From NCBI GenBank assembly GCA_013396635.1, contig WBMW01000464.1, forward strand, positions 890,062 through 954,061: a DNA stretch of 64,000 nucleotides, given 5' to 3'. Position numbers and translations under genes: made by a program. Positions 1 to 11,118 of this stretch are shown one piece after another (positions within the stretch are counted from its first letter, which is position 1; the number at the start of each line of letters is the position of its first letter). The notes under the pieces were generated by a model. The model was not told the origin of the DNA and ran no database searches. It saw only the letters and a list, made by a program, of their open reading frames with translations. Origin of the DNA: Penelope pileata (Eukaryota; Chordata; Aves; Galliformes; Cracidae).

Positions 1-869
1 TCAGGTGCTATTGCGTGCTGCCTCTAATTAGACAATTTCTCTGTTCTCAAAAGTTTTGTGGTTGCTATGAATTTGGGTGTAGGCACTTTGCAATCTCTAA
101 ACTGTTTTATTTTCATATCACTTACAGGGCTAGGCTGTGTTTATTTCTCTTTGTACAGTTGGGCAGAAACAGGCTCAGTAATTTGTGTAAGATTGAAGTA
201 TGCTGATGTTTGGGAGGAGGGGTAAGGACTCAAACTCATTTCAAATACTAAGCTACAGCTTACAGCACACAGAAATTCCTTTTTCCTCGTTAAGAAGTAT
301 CACATGCCTCTCTTCCTGGAGGATAGTCTGAGTTTTATTCTACATTTAAAACTGAGATTCACTTTTCAGGTCTGAAAGAGTCTGATTACTTTCCAATTTA
401 CAGCACGTAACTTCTCAGGGCAGAATGAACTTTACAAGAATTTGTGAAGAAGTCATTAATTAGTTTAGGATTGAAAATTAATTTTAAGTTATGTCTTTTA
501 AGAAATTTAGCATCTGTGCCAGTATATTTTTTTGTCCTGAAGGGTCTCAGTCAGGGAGTAACAAAACCTCTTCAAACTTTTCACACCATTAAAATTAATT
601 GAAAATGTGTATGGAAGCTATATTTGAGGAAATTAGTTTGCAATTAAGTGAAATTATTGATGATAATTTCCTGACTCTGTAATGACGGCTTTAGGAAATT
701 TATGATGTCTCAGTAATGTGGTTTTTTTTTTACTCTTAAGTTATGCTCAGCCTTAAAACTACCTTAGCATTGTTTGTCTGGTGATCAACAGTGAAGAGAG
801 AATTTGGAGTGTGTAATTCAGTTGAATTTGTTCTCGGTCCTTCTTTCTCTCCCAGCCTCAGAATTGATT
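1..869. other. Non-coding, AT-rich, no gene seen
   Basis: No exon-like open frame flanked by good splice sites was found, and no repeat was recognised apart from a short T run near 721-731. The stretch is probably intronic, because a candidate terminal exon on the plus strand appears later in the window; that placement is an inference. Confidence 0.5.
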
Positions 870-1137
870 ACTTTTAAGCTGAAGGAAGGAAGGTTTAGAT
901 TAGACATCAGAGGAAAGTTCTTTACCGAGAGAGTGGTGAGGTGCTGGAACAGGCTGCCCAGAGAGGTTGTGGATGCCCCAACCCTGGTTATGTTCAAGGC
1001 CAGGTTGGATGGGGTCCTATGTAACCTGATCTAGTACCAGATCTGGAGGTTGGTGGCCCTGCCTGTGGCAGGAAAGTTGGAACCTGGTTATCATTGGGGT
1101 CCCTTCCAAGCCAGGCCATTCTGTGATTCTATGATAG
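870..1137 (+). mobile_element. CR1 LINE, 5'-truncated 3' end
   Basis: The text runs from a purine-rich 'AAGGAAGGAAGGTTTAGATT' block through 'GTGCTGGAACAGGCTGCCCA' and 'GGATGCCCC', and ends in 'CATTCTGTGATTCTATGAT'. This is the order of the avian CR1 3' end. The copy lies in plus orientation and has lost everything 5' of the last ~270 bases, as is usual for CR1. A 76-codon open frame at 804-1034 overlaps it and is a by-product of the repeat, not a gene. The 3' boundary is sharp at the ATTCTATGAT tail. The 5' boundary is approximate. Confidence 0.93.
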
Positions 1138-4100
1138 TTATCATACTTCTGACACTGTACTTGTTATGGGACTTGGAGTAAAACTGTAGCACAACAATCC
1201 ATTCTGCCTTTTCTTCCCCTAACCAGATTTGTGATGCAAAGCCACAGGTCCTGCTAGAAGTTGCTATGTAAGCAACTGAATCGTTGTCTGGAGGTATTTC
1301 AAGTAAAATATGCTGCTTGTTTTTAAGTGTAAGCTGAGTGGGTCACTTCTGTGGCAGAACCGACAGTCAGTGTGTTGACAGTTCTTGATCCTGTCATGTT
1401 TCCTTGCATTAGTTCCACAAAGGGTTCAGAGACAGACTCATGGAAGCTCTTCATGAAAGGAAGAGGAGAATGTGAAGGGCAGGGAACTGGAAATTACTGT
1501 AGTTAGAATATGTAGAAAGCATCTAGGTTCCTATACCACACCTGTAAGTACAGTATATGAGTAAGACTGTAATTGATGGCTTAAAGAACATAAATACTCT
1601 GTCAACTTCTAGCATTTTTATTTATATGTAGTGCTAAGGAAGTTCGTAGAGTTTCAATTTATTTCAAAGAAGCAAAATAATCTGGTTTAAGAACGAGCAA
1701 TCCAGAATACTAAAGAAATAAGCAAGAGGAACATGATCTATAAAATGCATTCCAAAATTAGCACTGCAGCTTTAGTGAGTTGTCACAATGATCTATATCT
1801 GTAAGTGTTCCTTGTTGATGCACTTGCATTTCCTCAGAATCTGAAGTTTCTTTCAGTGAGTAAAATCGTTTCTGAGGAATCTCATGGAGAAGTTGTGTCA
1901 AGCTGTTACTCTACAACCAGATGATTTTATGATATACTGTTGATCCCACAACTGTGACAGCATTGAAATTATGATATTGGCTGAGAAGCATCACATTTAG
2001 GCTGTGAAAGGTCTTTGGATGTTGCTTCATATTCTTATGTGTCTTTAGTGCTTAGAATTCCTATTTTCAGTAAGGCTAGAAAATAAGTAAACTTGTCAGA
2101 GAAAGAAAACTGATAGGTTATCTGAGGGACTCTTATGGGATTCAGAAAACCTATAAACATTGCTAGGTTTGCGATACAGCTGTCATGGTTGGCCAAGTTG
2201 GTATAGCTTTTTCACCTTTTATGTTTTTCTTTTATGTCCTTAGTACCAGTTCCTTCTCACACATGGCTTTTTTCTGCCATGAAAAACGCAAGATTTGAAA
2301 ACCCAGCGTGGTGACTCTTGGGTGTGAACGAAGGCAGAGTTTAGTACTAGATATAGTCTAAATCTATATCAGGAAGGTGGTAAAAACAGGATTGTTTTAG
2401 AAGAACAAAGCAACAGGCAAAAAGGAGTTGCCTACAAGTTTGCCAGTACAACCGAATTCTCATTTGACTCATTCTGAAACATCAGTTTGGTACAAAGCTG
2501 AGCCAACATGTTTTGGTTTTGCACAGCTAAACCTGAAGAAAACTTTCAAAAGCCAGAGGGCTCTAAGGGTGTGAGGGGAAAGAATAAAAATAAATTCTGA
2601 TATTGTATACAGCCATTTGTTTCTCTTTACATTATAACCAATAAGGGACGTTCTTGATAAAAATATGGGTGGTGTCTTGCTTAGTAGTGTATAGGATTCT
2701 TGATGTGTACCAGGCTATTTCCTCAACTGAAATAAATCAGTCCGGTTGCCTCAAATTCAGTACTACATGTTCTTTCCCAAACTGCAGCAGAAAAGAGTCT
2801 TTACAAGCTTTCTTTATATGCTAGAGTATAAATGTATGGCAGCATGGTAACAAGAGAATGAGTATGTGCTCCAAACCACAATGAATTGTATACACTAGCA
2901 GGAAGAGTCTCAGTTGATGTCAGTTCTGGTAATGGCTGATGTTCAGTTTGGTGTCTTTAAGTAGTCGGGAGATGCATGTAGCTGCTTCTTAAGCTTAAGA
3001 AGCTTAAGCTGCTTCTTGCCTGGAAGCACCAGTGACCATTTCTTTGAGTAAAAGAGCCAGAAGATTGCTTAAAAGTTGTCTAGGAAACTCAAATAAATAG
3101 CTACTGCATCCACCCAGAGAAATAGAAGTGGATGAAGACATTTTTCCCAGTAAACAATTAACCAAGAAAACTCCACCTCATTTTGTTGGCTGCAGCTGAA
3201 GTTTTCTGGCAGGTGACCTCATGTGTCAAATTCTGTAGCGGGCTAAAAAAACTTTAAGATGCTGAGAGGACAAACTTTCTAAAAGCAGTTATATATTTGA
3301 CTCAATGTAAGTATGAAAAAGTTGGTCCTGGTCATGTGGCGCACTGCCAGGTGGCCCCACTGTTACAAAAACTGGAATAGGGCCATGAAAAAATATAAAT
3401 CCAAGCCATTAAGTTGGTAGTGAAAGGGATAAAACTGGATACTTGAAGTAAATCAGCTTCTTTCTCTAAGTTGTGAGAAGGTTTGGATTTGGTTGATAAA
3501 CACTGCCAGTAGGAGTGTTACTATTTTTTGGTGATGTTCAGTTCAAGGCTTCAAGCGCAAGAGCTGGGTAAGTAATTGATGCATGTAGAAAATGTTCATT
3601 TTGTAAATCTTCCAGTGACAACAGTAAAGAGCAGTAGTTTGTATTCACTATGAGGCTTTCCTAGGAAGGTCTCAAGGTGCCTTGGCAGTCAATAATTAAG
3701 TGCAGTAATTGCTTCTATGTTGTTGCACCAGCTTGAAAAGAAGCAAACTGAGATAAAATGAGCATTCTTCACTTGTCATTATTCGTTCAATATGCAAATA
3801 AGATTTTTCAGAAATGATGGGGGCATTGTGAACAGCTTTGTTGTCATCTTAGTTTGTATGAAGAAGAAATTTGGAAGCCATTATTAACATAATGCTTAGC
3901 TGGCTATCTGTGAAAAGAATTTTCCTACTTCTACAGACAAAAGTTTTCTCAGTGTCTCTGGAGACACAAAGGATGCCCAGCCATGTCTAATCCAGCCATA
4001 TCTGATCTAGCTCAGTTTAGCATCACTTGCCAAAGGGAAGCTACATTACAAACAGAACACTTGAAAAAAGGTAGACATAAGTATCTTACTCCCAGACCAG

Positions 4101-5141
4101 TGCCGCTACCCTCCCAGTTCCAACGCTGTTATTATTGCTGCTGTTGATATTTCCAATACTTATTTTACCTGCCCCTGCTGAGCTAGAATTAATTTAGAAG
4201 AAAATTTGTACTTAGAGGTTTTTATATAATGAAGTAACTCTATCCCAGCTCTGACAAAGAGCATAAAGCATATAGGGCATTTGCTAAACAAAAAAATATC
4301 AAGGCCAGCAAAACGCTTTCGTTGACTCAAGAGAATGTCAGCTTAGCTTTCTTGGATCAAAACCTAGTTTCAACTAGTCTAGTATTTTGGTATGGTCAGT
4401 CATGATTATTTCACTGTAGTCTCTAAAAGATGAAGAAAGGCTTGTCTCCTGATTCATGATGGCTTTAGTGCCTTCTGGTATGTTTTTTTCTAAAATTTGT
4501 CCTCACTTCTGTTATTTGTTTCCCTTCTTTTTGACATTATATATAGTGCCAGGACTAGAAATGCTTGCAGTTACTTCTTACAAGGAAAACGAGCATTCAA
4601 ATTTCTTTTGATCAAGAAAGAAAGCTCACATAAAATTTGGTGTATGTGAAAAGAAGCGATTAAACCCTACTAATAGTTCTAAGTCAAGAATAGATCAACC
4701 TTAATAAAGTCTCCAATCAACAGTACTTGGGACATTTTTCTTGAACTTCTACAAACCTTGGCTGATATATTCTCAGCACCTCCCAGCAGTTCAGGGAGTT
4801 ATTATCACCATTGTTTTGTGGGTAGAAACTTTAAAGTGTGGATATTTGCCCAAAAGAGAGTAATAATGTTGAAAGGAGGCACAAAGACTCCCTGCCTTTT
4901 GTTCCCAGTTAAGGTTAATCCAATAGACCAATAAAATGTGCAGAGTGGACTTAAATTGTGTTTTCAAAAATAAAGGGCAAGATAAAAAATAAAGGTACGT
5001 AAATGACATGAGAGGAATTAGAAAATGATTTATTAGTCATGGACTAACAGCAGTAGACTACAAGACAGTGAGGTGAACACCTGGCTTTTCCATTCATCCG
5101 TTTGTAGGTCTGATGCTAATTTGAAGCAGTAACTGCAAATT
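1138..5141. other. Non-coding stretch, no gene or recognised repeat
   Basis: All six frames are broken by frequent stops, and the few good donor-like sites (for example GTAAGT at 3566) do not close an open exon of useful length. The one structural item is a 20-base perfect palindrome at 2984-3003, listed separately. The stretch is probably intronic or intergenic. Confidence 0.5.
2981..3017. repeat. Palindrome with flanking direct repeat
   Basis: Positions 2984-3003 read GCTTCTTAAGCTTAAGAAGC, which equals its own reverse complement. An 11-base word, AGCTGCTTCTT, occurs at 2980-2990 and again at 3007-3017, so part of the palindrome arm is repeated. It could form a short cruciform, but no function is implied. 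Local duplication and inversion during replication slippage is a plausible origin. Confidence 0.8.
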
Positions 5142-5222
5142 AAAAAAAAAATGAAATAAAACCAACCTGGAAAAAAAAAAAAGAAACACCAAAAAAAAAA
5201 AAAACCCTAAAAAAAAAAAACA
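5142..5222 (+). repeat. A-rich low-complexity cluster
   Basis: Four runs of ten or more A's (starting at about 5142, 5171, 5191 and 5209) are separated by short spacers over 80 bases. It is not preceded by a recognisable SINE or processed-gene body, so I treat it as simple sequence and not as a retroposon tail. Confidence 0.85.
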
Positions 5223-5363
5223 CATCAGACACTTGGCCTTCTGATTTTACTCCTGAGCAGGAAATAATAGTAAAGGAAAATGGTGATTGCGTGGATTAGG
5301 ACACAGAGAAAATGGAATGCTAAGGCCTCTCATCTGTGATGTCAAAAAGAACAGGAGAATTGA

Positions 5364-5440
5364 ATCATAGAATCACAGAACATCCTGAATTGGAAGGGAC
5401 TCACAAGGACCACTGAGTCCAACTCCTAGCTCCACGCATT
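5364..5440 (-). mobile_element. CR1 LINE 3' fragment, reverse orientation
   Basis: The sequence starts 'ATCATAGAATCACAGAA' and continues with 'TTGGAAGGGACTCACAAGGA' and a 'GAGTCCAACTCC' block. This is the reverse complement of the avian CR1 3' end. Only the last ~75 bases are convincing. The right edge is approximate, because similarity fades near 5440-5475. Confidence 0.85.
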
Positions 5441-5475
5441 TGTGCTCAACACACCAATCTTCCTGTACTTAAGAC

Positions 5476-6054
5476 CTTCTGTGTAGTATTTCTTGCCCTT
5501 GAATTCGGAGTCTACTACCTGCTGATGTTATCAGCAGTAATTCTGTAAGTAATTTTACTGGCATGCTAGCAATTCATGACCACGCTGTGCAGAACCTCAG
5601 TAGAAAAATATCAATGTGACAGTACCTTGCTATTTATGGTTACATTTTCAGTGCTTAGTGAGATTTTGATTAACTTCTTTCATACCATATAAGTTTTTGT
5701 AGTTTTTGCTGACAACTAAAAATACCTTATCAAGTCAGATGACTCTTAAAAAAACAAACCCAGGTAAACTATTAAATGAACTTTATCAGTTGAGCATGGA
5801 GCTTCATCAAAGTCTATTCTGCAGAAACCTTAAGGACTTCCAACAGGACTACTCTTGCACTTTGTTACCTAGATCTAGATACCTAGACACCATCTTAGGT
5901 ATCACAACTGAGACAGCAAACATCAAGTTATATGTGTCTGTCCTTTCAATGAATGAGGATGGAGTGTAGAAAATGTTTTGGGAAGGTTAACGGAAAGGAT
6001 GAGACATCTGCAAAGTGTTAATTCCTCTGCTAAGCTGTCTTTCTTTGCTACAAG
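5476..6054. other. Non-coding spacer between CR1 copies
   Basis: There is no exon-like signal. An 87-codon open frame at 5706-5969 has no splice-site support, no recognisable motif and ordinary composition, so it is probably a chance frame. Confidence 0.5.
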
Positions 6055-6757
6055 AATGTTATTGAGTTACTGGAATGCATTCAGGGAAGAATGACAAAAC
6101 TGGAGAAGAGTCTAGAAAGACAGATAAGTGAGGAGTTGCTGAGGGAGCTGAGGTTGTTTCTTGAAAAAGAGGAGGCTGAGGGGAGACCTCATTGCTCTCT
6201 ACAACAACCTGACAAGAGGTTGCAATGAGGTGGATGTTGGTCTCTTTTCTCAGGGGTTTGTATTGAGTTTATGTGGCAAAGTTTTGGTAGTAGGTGGCTG
6301 TAGGGGTGGCCTCTGTGAAGACAGATCAGAAGTTGCCTCATGTTAGATAAGAACCAGTTCCGGACAACTCTGGTAATTGATGAACAATCTCCCTGTCCTT
6401 AATCTCAGCCTGTGAGTCCTCTTACCTGGGAAGTGGGAGAGCAGTGCGGCAGGGCTCATTTGTCCATCAGTGTGAACCACCGTAGTGACAAGTGATAGCA
6501 TGTGAGGAAATGGCTTCAAGTTGCACCACAGGAGATTTAGATTGGATGTCAGGAAGAATTTCTTCACAGGAAGGGTGAATAGGTATTGGAGCACACTGCT
6601 TAGGGAAGTGGGGGAGTCTCTGTCTCTGGAGGTATTTAAGAGACATGAATGTGACACTTAGAGCATAGTTCAATGATAGGTTTAGTAATGCTAGGTTGAT
6701 GGTTGGACTTGATGATCTTTAGGGTCTTTTCCAACTTAAATGATTGTATGATTCTCC
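6055..6757 (+). mobile_element. CR1 LINE 3' portion, interrupted by LTR-like insert
   Basis: The left part (about 6055-6256) carries the CR1 pattern 'GGCTGAGGGGAGACCTCATT', then 'CTCTCTACAACAACCTGA' and 'TTGGTCTCTTTTCTCAGGG'. The right part (about 6483-6757) resumes at 'GTGACAAGTGATAGC', runs through 'GGATGTCAGGAAGAATTTCT' and ends 'ATGATTGTATGATTCT'. In an intact CR1 these two parts are nearly contiguous, so the ~225 bases between them are a later insertion. The element is one of the longer copies here, about 475 bases of CR1. It is old, with many differences from the family pattern and no usable reading frame. Confidence 0.85.
6259..6483 (+). mobile_element. Degenerate solo-LTR-like insert (avian endogenous retrovirus)
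   Basis: The insert begins TGTATTGAGTTTATGTGGCA, followed by a 'TTTTGGTAGTAGGTGGCTG' and 'GGGGTGGCCTCTGTGAAG' block. Near its right end it has 'CCTTAATCTCAGCC' and then 'GTGTGAACCAC'. From memory, this order matches the start and end of a common avian ERV LTR family (the full LTR starts TGTATTGGG and ends near AACCACGACA). The copy is shorter than a full LTR, so the middle is deleted. No gag, pol or env remnant lies beside it, consistent with a solo LTR. I could not assign the exact family or see a clear target-site duplication. Confidence 0.5.
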
Positions 6758-8943
6758 TCCTTACCTGGGTAGAGTTATCAGATTTTGCGTGCTATTATAT
6801 TGAATTAGTTTTTAGTTAAGGGTGATACTTTTTCTCATCCTCCGAGTTTGGCTGACTGTAGCTGTATTTGATGAAAGAACTTTTAGGGATGTTTGTTTTT
6901 AGTCAGCTGGTGAAAAAGCTGAGTAGTTTTGTGGGGAATGAAATTCTAGATATCTACAGATTGAATATTTCTCCTGCTGTTATCAAACTATGATTTCAAG
7001 TCGACTTAGTGGAAACTTGACGTAAGTTATTTATACTAGAAGATTAGTACTGTTATACCACTGGTTGTTTTCTTTCTTTTTCAACTTAGCTGTTCTGCAT
7101 GAAAAATATTGTTGGGTGAATTTTTATTAAGAGGAAACGTTACTGGACAAGGATTAACATGAGAAAAAGACAAATGAAAGGAGAAACAATTGAAAAACTG
7201 CAACTATATTAGCGTCTGTGATTGTGTTCAGAAGTTACTTTTCCCAGCTTTTAAAAGTATTTGTAAGTTTACTGTGAGTTCTACAAAAAATAGGGAAAGA
7301 TTGGTTGTGTCAGAGCAAGAAAGCAAGATAAACACAAAATGATACAAGCAAGTCTCTTCTAGTACAGTTTCTTTAAAGTATTCTGTCGATTTAGATTATT
7401 TGCAGACATCTAGACATTGAGACTATCAACACAAATATCTTAATTACTTTCCCACAGCTCTTACAAATCACTGCTTCTTCTTTATCTACATTTTCCTTGA
7501 AGATGTCTTGTTGAACCTTTCCTAACCAATTTAATTCTACCAGTTTGAAATTCCCACTTCTAAAAGAAACCCCATTTCCTGTAATTGCTTTGCATTAGTC
7601 CAGTAAGCTTTTTGTTCTTGCTACAGTTGTTACTGGAGTAGGAGTAGCTCATATTTGTATGGTCCATTCATCAGTCTGAATAAATGAGAAGAAATTTTCT
7701 ACAGGTGATGTACTTGCAATTATTCCTTTTCTCTGCCTGAATTAGTGAACAAACCACAGAAAGAATCAGCAGCCTTATTTCTCTTGTTGAATAGAGCACT
7801 AAACAAAGAAGATTTTGTTCGTTGTAACAAAATACCATAAAAGAAAAATAAAACTCTACTGAAGAAGAGAAGTTTACACGTGAGATGTGACTGACACCGA
7901 TTCTGTTTGCTTAAGTGCTTTTTGGCTTTTGGACCTTGGCTGCTGTGTGCTGAGTAGATCTAACTAGATTACTGAGGTGAATTAATAAGGAAAGATTTCA
8001 AAGAGTCTGGGGAGTATTGTTTAATTTTCAGTTTTCTGCTGTGTTTACTTCTCTGCCTGTGGAATGAAGTGCTAAAATTCGTGCGTTCAACAGGGCTATT
8101 TCAAGAAAATGTTAATTATTTATTACTTTGGTATGTGCCTGTGCAGAATGTATGTTCTATACTTGAAAAAAATGTGTTGAATGAAATCTCTTTTCTTCTT
8201 AAGCTTCTGTTTGATGCATTTCATATGAGAAAAAACAACAAAGTGAATATTGGGCAACAATATTCACTCAAATATTTCCTCAAAGACAGAAGGAAAGAAC
8301 CAACATTATTAGTGGAAACATTGCTCCCAGCCTCTACATTAATCTAAGGATTTGTTAGAATTAAACCTTCCTGCCACACTCCTACATGATGGAAAAAGTA
8401 CAGTTAAATTGCTGAGAAATGCCACTGCATTGCTATGTGCATGTTACTACAGGCGAAGAAACAAAAGAAGGTTTGAAAGGGTTCTTGGTGATAAATGATG
8501 AATCAGGAAATACGTGTCCTTACAGTGAAATCTTCTGGAAGGCAGAGGCTGACTGGGAAAACAAGATTTCTGTTCTGTGAGCAAGTGTATCAGTACTTGT
8601 TTTCATCCTAATCATTAGAGAAAGATGTCAGAAGTGTTGGAATGTGGAAAATGTTGTTATAAATACTTTTGAAAAAAAATGTTTTGGAAATGACAGTGCT
8701 GGATTGATGCTAACTGAGGACAGTTTGATATTTCAAGGGAGCTGTAATGCTGACACTTCTGCTCCATTCTCTTCTCTGGAGCAGGCTTCTTCACCACACT
8801 CTTTCATGGAAATCTTCTCTCATGAAAGTGAAGCAAAAATAGTTTTTGCTAAGACATCAGTTTCTCTCAGTATTTTTCACTTTCAGATTGGTCTGTTACT
8901 CCTCCTTTGCGTCTTCTCACTCATACTTGTCTTTTATTTTTAG
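6758..8943. other. Non-coding stretch upstream of candidate exon
   Basis: No repeat was recognised. A perfect hairpin lies at 8242-8268 and is listed separately. Positions 8880-8943 form a strong pyrimidine tract ending TTTATTTTTAG, which is the acceptor of the candidate exon that follows. A hydrophobic open frame at 8644-8943 is an artefact of reading that tract in another frame, and it stops exactly at the acceptor TAG. Confidence 0.5.
8242..8268. repeat. Perfect 11-bp inverted repeat, 5-nt loop
   Basis: AGTGAATATTG at 8242-8252 is matched by its reverse complement CAATATTCACT at 8258-8268, with GGCAA as the loop. It is a short stem and nothing ties it to a known RNA. Confidence 0.8.
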
Positions 8944-9045
8944 TTTTGAAACGCTACAACCAGCTGATGAACACTTGTATAATCAAGACCTGATCCAGGA
9001 ATACCTATCTGAAAATAGGCTTGGGAGGCATCCAGCATTACCCAG
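8944..9045 (+). CDS. Candidate internal coding exon, protein not recognised
   Basis: A long pyrimidine tract ends in TTTTTAG at 8943, and a consensus donor (CCCAG followed by GTGAGTG) starts at 9046. The 102 bases between them are open in only one frame; the other two contain TGA. The first base completes a codon begun in the previous exon. The peptide then runs FETLQPADEHLYNQ, DLIQEYLSENRLG and RHPALP, and the exon ends on the first two bases of a codon. The peptide is charged, unlike the low-complexity chance frames elsewhere. I do not recognise the family. No upstream exon was found in the window, so the gene would continue to the left beyond position 1. Chance occurrence is possible, since there is no homology support. 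Confidence 0.45.
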
Positions 9046-9219
9046 GTGAGTGAAGCAAAATTCACACCTCTAGTTCACTGGGAATCAGAATCCTAGACAG
9101 TAATCTTTATTGTATGAAGAAAGTGTCAGAAAATAAGATTGCTGGTAGTGTCAGTTGTTACCTAAATTACCTGATAGCAATCTTACAGACTTGCAGTGTT
9201 TTTTTTATCTTTCTTCTAG
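9046..9219 (+). other. Candidate 174-base intron
   Basis: It starts GTGAGTG and ends in a clear tract, TTTTTTTTATCTTTCTTCTAG. If the intron is retained, the reading frame hits TGA at once, within the donor itself (AGG TGA), giving a protein that ends ...ALPR. Both splice sites are good by eye. Splicing has not been shown. Confidence 0.4.
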
Positions 9220-9262
9220 ATTGAATGATTGCTGTTTTCAAACTGACCACAGTTATGTTTAA
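9220..9262 (+). CDS. Candidate terminal coding exon with TAA stop
   Basis: Joining AG from the previous exon to the first base here gives AGA (Arg). The frame continues LNDCCFQTDHSYV and stops at TAA (9260-9262). The last residues, S-Y-V, fit a class I PDZ-binding end (S/T-X-V), as found on many membrane or junction proteins; this is only a pattern match on three residues. The 3' untranslated region would follow. Candidate poly(A) signals are ATTAAA at 9476-9481 and AATAAA at 11407-11412. Because the coding part is only 43 bases, this exon is weaker evidence than the one before it. Confidence 0.33.
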
Positions 9263-9937
9263 AGGTTGCTTAAATGTTTCCAAGCATTAACAATATTACG
9301 TTCAAAAATTTCTGAGCACTTTCATAGTAGAGAGGGCTTCTTTTCAGTCCCATATTGTGACAGAGCCCATTTGTGTTCCCTGTAGAAATTTTGATTTGTT
9401 TGTCAAAAACAAACCAAAAACCCTTCAAAATCCAAGAGCTTCCAGCTTTGAAAGACAGCCTGTTCCTTTGTTTCCATTAAAAGGAGATCTGTGGTTCCTG
9501 GGTAGATCCCAGCTCTGTTCTGTTACTCTGTACTCAGCGCATCCACCCCTGCAAAATATTTTTCGTGCTTCTACTTTCAAATCACTTAGAGGAGTAGTAA
9601 GCTCTTCCTTGGATGCGCTCAGCTCATATACCATTAGCCACTGGTACACTGTAGATCAGAAATGCTTTCAAATTATTATATCCCATAATATTTGCTCTGC
9701 CAAGGCTTTTGCAGATTCTGTTTGTGTCTTTCAAGATGCTTTTCAAAGAGAAAGAAGCAACATCCTGTTGCAAATGGGACTGTGTGGGTCTTGGAGAGCA
9801 GAAGTGACTCCCCTGGCCCTCATGATCCTCTTTTGCTGTAGAGCTGTGAGCAACATCAAATGTCTGTACCCTTGGAGGATTGGAGGATTTTTTCTCAAAC
9901 CTCATTTGTGAGAACTAGAACTGACTGCAGTTGGATG
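9263..9937 (+). other. Possible 3' UTR; contains an unsupported 184-codon frame
   Basis: This follows the candidate stop codon and would be 3' UTR if the gene model is right. It includes the longest open frame in the window, 9357-9911 plus strand. That frame has many Cys, Ser and Phe residues, no motif I recognise, and overlapping open frames on the minus strand (9425-9649, 9624-9905). I therefore regard it as chance or as an old unrecognised repeat, not a gene. Confidence 0.35.
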
Positions 9938-10005
9938 TCATAGAATCACAGAATGGCTTGGGTTGGAAGGAATGTCAAGGATCATCAAGCTCCAACCTCC
10001 CTTCT
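9938..10005 (-). mobile_element. CR1 LINE 3' fragment, reverse orientation
   Basis: It starts 'TCATAGAATCACAGAATGGC' and continues 'TTGGGTTGGAAGGAATGTCA' and 'AGGATCATCAAGCTCCAACC'. This is the reverse complement of the CR1 tail. Only ~70 bases are preserved. Confidence 0.88.
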
Positions 10006-11118
10006 TATCTTTGTGGACAACTGTCCAAAAAGTGACTCTAAAAGCAGGTACTGGATTGTGAAATGAAGAAAAAAACTCACCTTCCCCACCACCATCACCA
10101 TTTTAATATCATTACTATGTTGCTACTTAGAAGCCTTAATTAACTCTTGTGATTTTGGCATCAATGATAGGGAACTGAATCACTGCAGCAATGCTGTGTA
10201 AAGCAGCTGAAATGGCCACAAGAGACTGCCTGGCTCCCAGCAGTCTGTGGAGACAGGAGGAGATCTTCAACAGCTTGTCCACAGTAGCTGATGATGTGGT
10301 CCCTTATGTTCATGTTTTGCCAAAGTGTAAGGCTGTGGGCAAACATAATCTTTCAGTTTCAGCTGCGCCATGTGAGCAGGGATCTTCCTCGAGCTGCTTG
10401 TGTCTGAACAAGGGAGTGGAGGTTGATTGCATTTGTTCCAATAGTCTGACTCAGATCAGGTCCCCCCAGATATGGGAAGCTGTGTGGTGCTGTGGCATGA
10501 CCCAGCATGATCCTATCCTGAGGCTGATGACAGAGGTAAGGCTGTGATTGTAAATCCACTGCTTGTTGCATGGTTCAGACGTTTTTTATAAATGTAAAGT
10601 ATGTCCAGAAATAACTATGCTCTGTTCTTTTTGTGCTTTTTGTCATTGTTGCTGTTCATTTTGTTTGTTTGTTTTCAAAAAGTACTTCTCTGTGGTCAGC
10701 TGGAGAATGTTTCCACTCAGATTTATCCTGTTCAGCTTTTTCTAAAATCAGTCAGAAGTGATTTTGCTCAGCCACGAAACTTATGTTTTAGGTCAGCTAC
10801 TTGTTTTTATTTCCTTATCACTACCAGGCCATAGGGTCTTAAAAGCATTGCCCTGTGAGTTACAGGGAGAGTAGCTAAATGGGAAAGGTGAGCTCTTGCA
10901 TACAATAGAATGCCCAAGGCCAGTTCCCAGGTAAAAAAAACTTCGTAACAATTTCCCATTAACAGACTTTTTCACCACAGGGGCCTTACTTGTGTTTTCT
11001 ATAACTATGTGGTCAAGTAAAAACTGCAGTCTTAAGCACTCACTTAGAGTGACTGTCTCTTTGGTGTATCACATAGATGAGTAAATTTTGCAGTAATGGA
11101 AAGTTCACATGCCAGCAT

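Noticed and set aside
804..1034. 76-codon open frame with a plausible-looking peptide
   Set aside because: It runs through the CR1 3' end at 870-1137. The peptide is a translation of the repeat.
5142..5222. A-rich cluster as the tail of a processed pseudogene or SINE
   Set aside because: No gene-like or SINE-like body lies upstream and no target-site duplication is visible.
8644..8943. 99-codon frame ending in a strongly hydrophobic segment that looks like a membrane helix
   Set aside because: The hydrophobic run is the pyrimidine tract of the exon acceptor read in another frame. The stop codon is the acceptor TAG.
10191..10547. 118-codon frame followed by a good donor (GTAAGG) as a further exon
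   Set aside because: There is no convincing acceptor with a pyrimidine tract in phase with the 9045 donor, and no motif. The candidate gene already ends at 9262.
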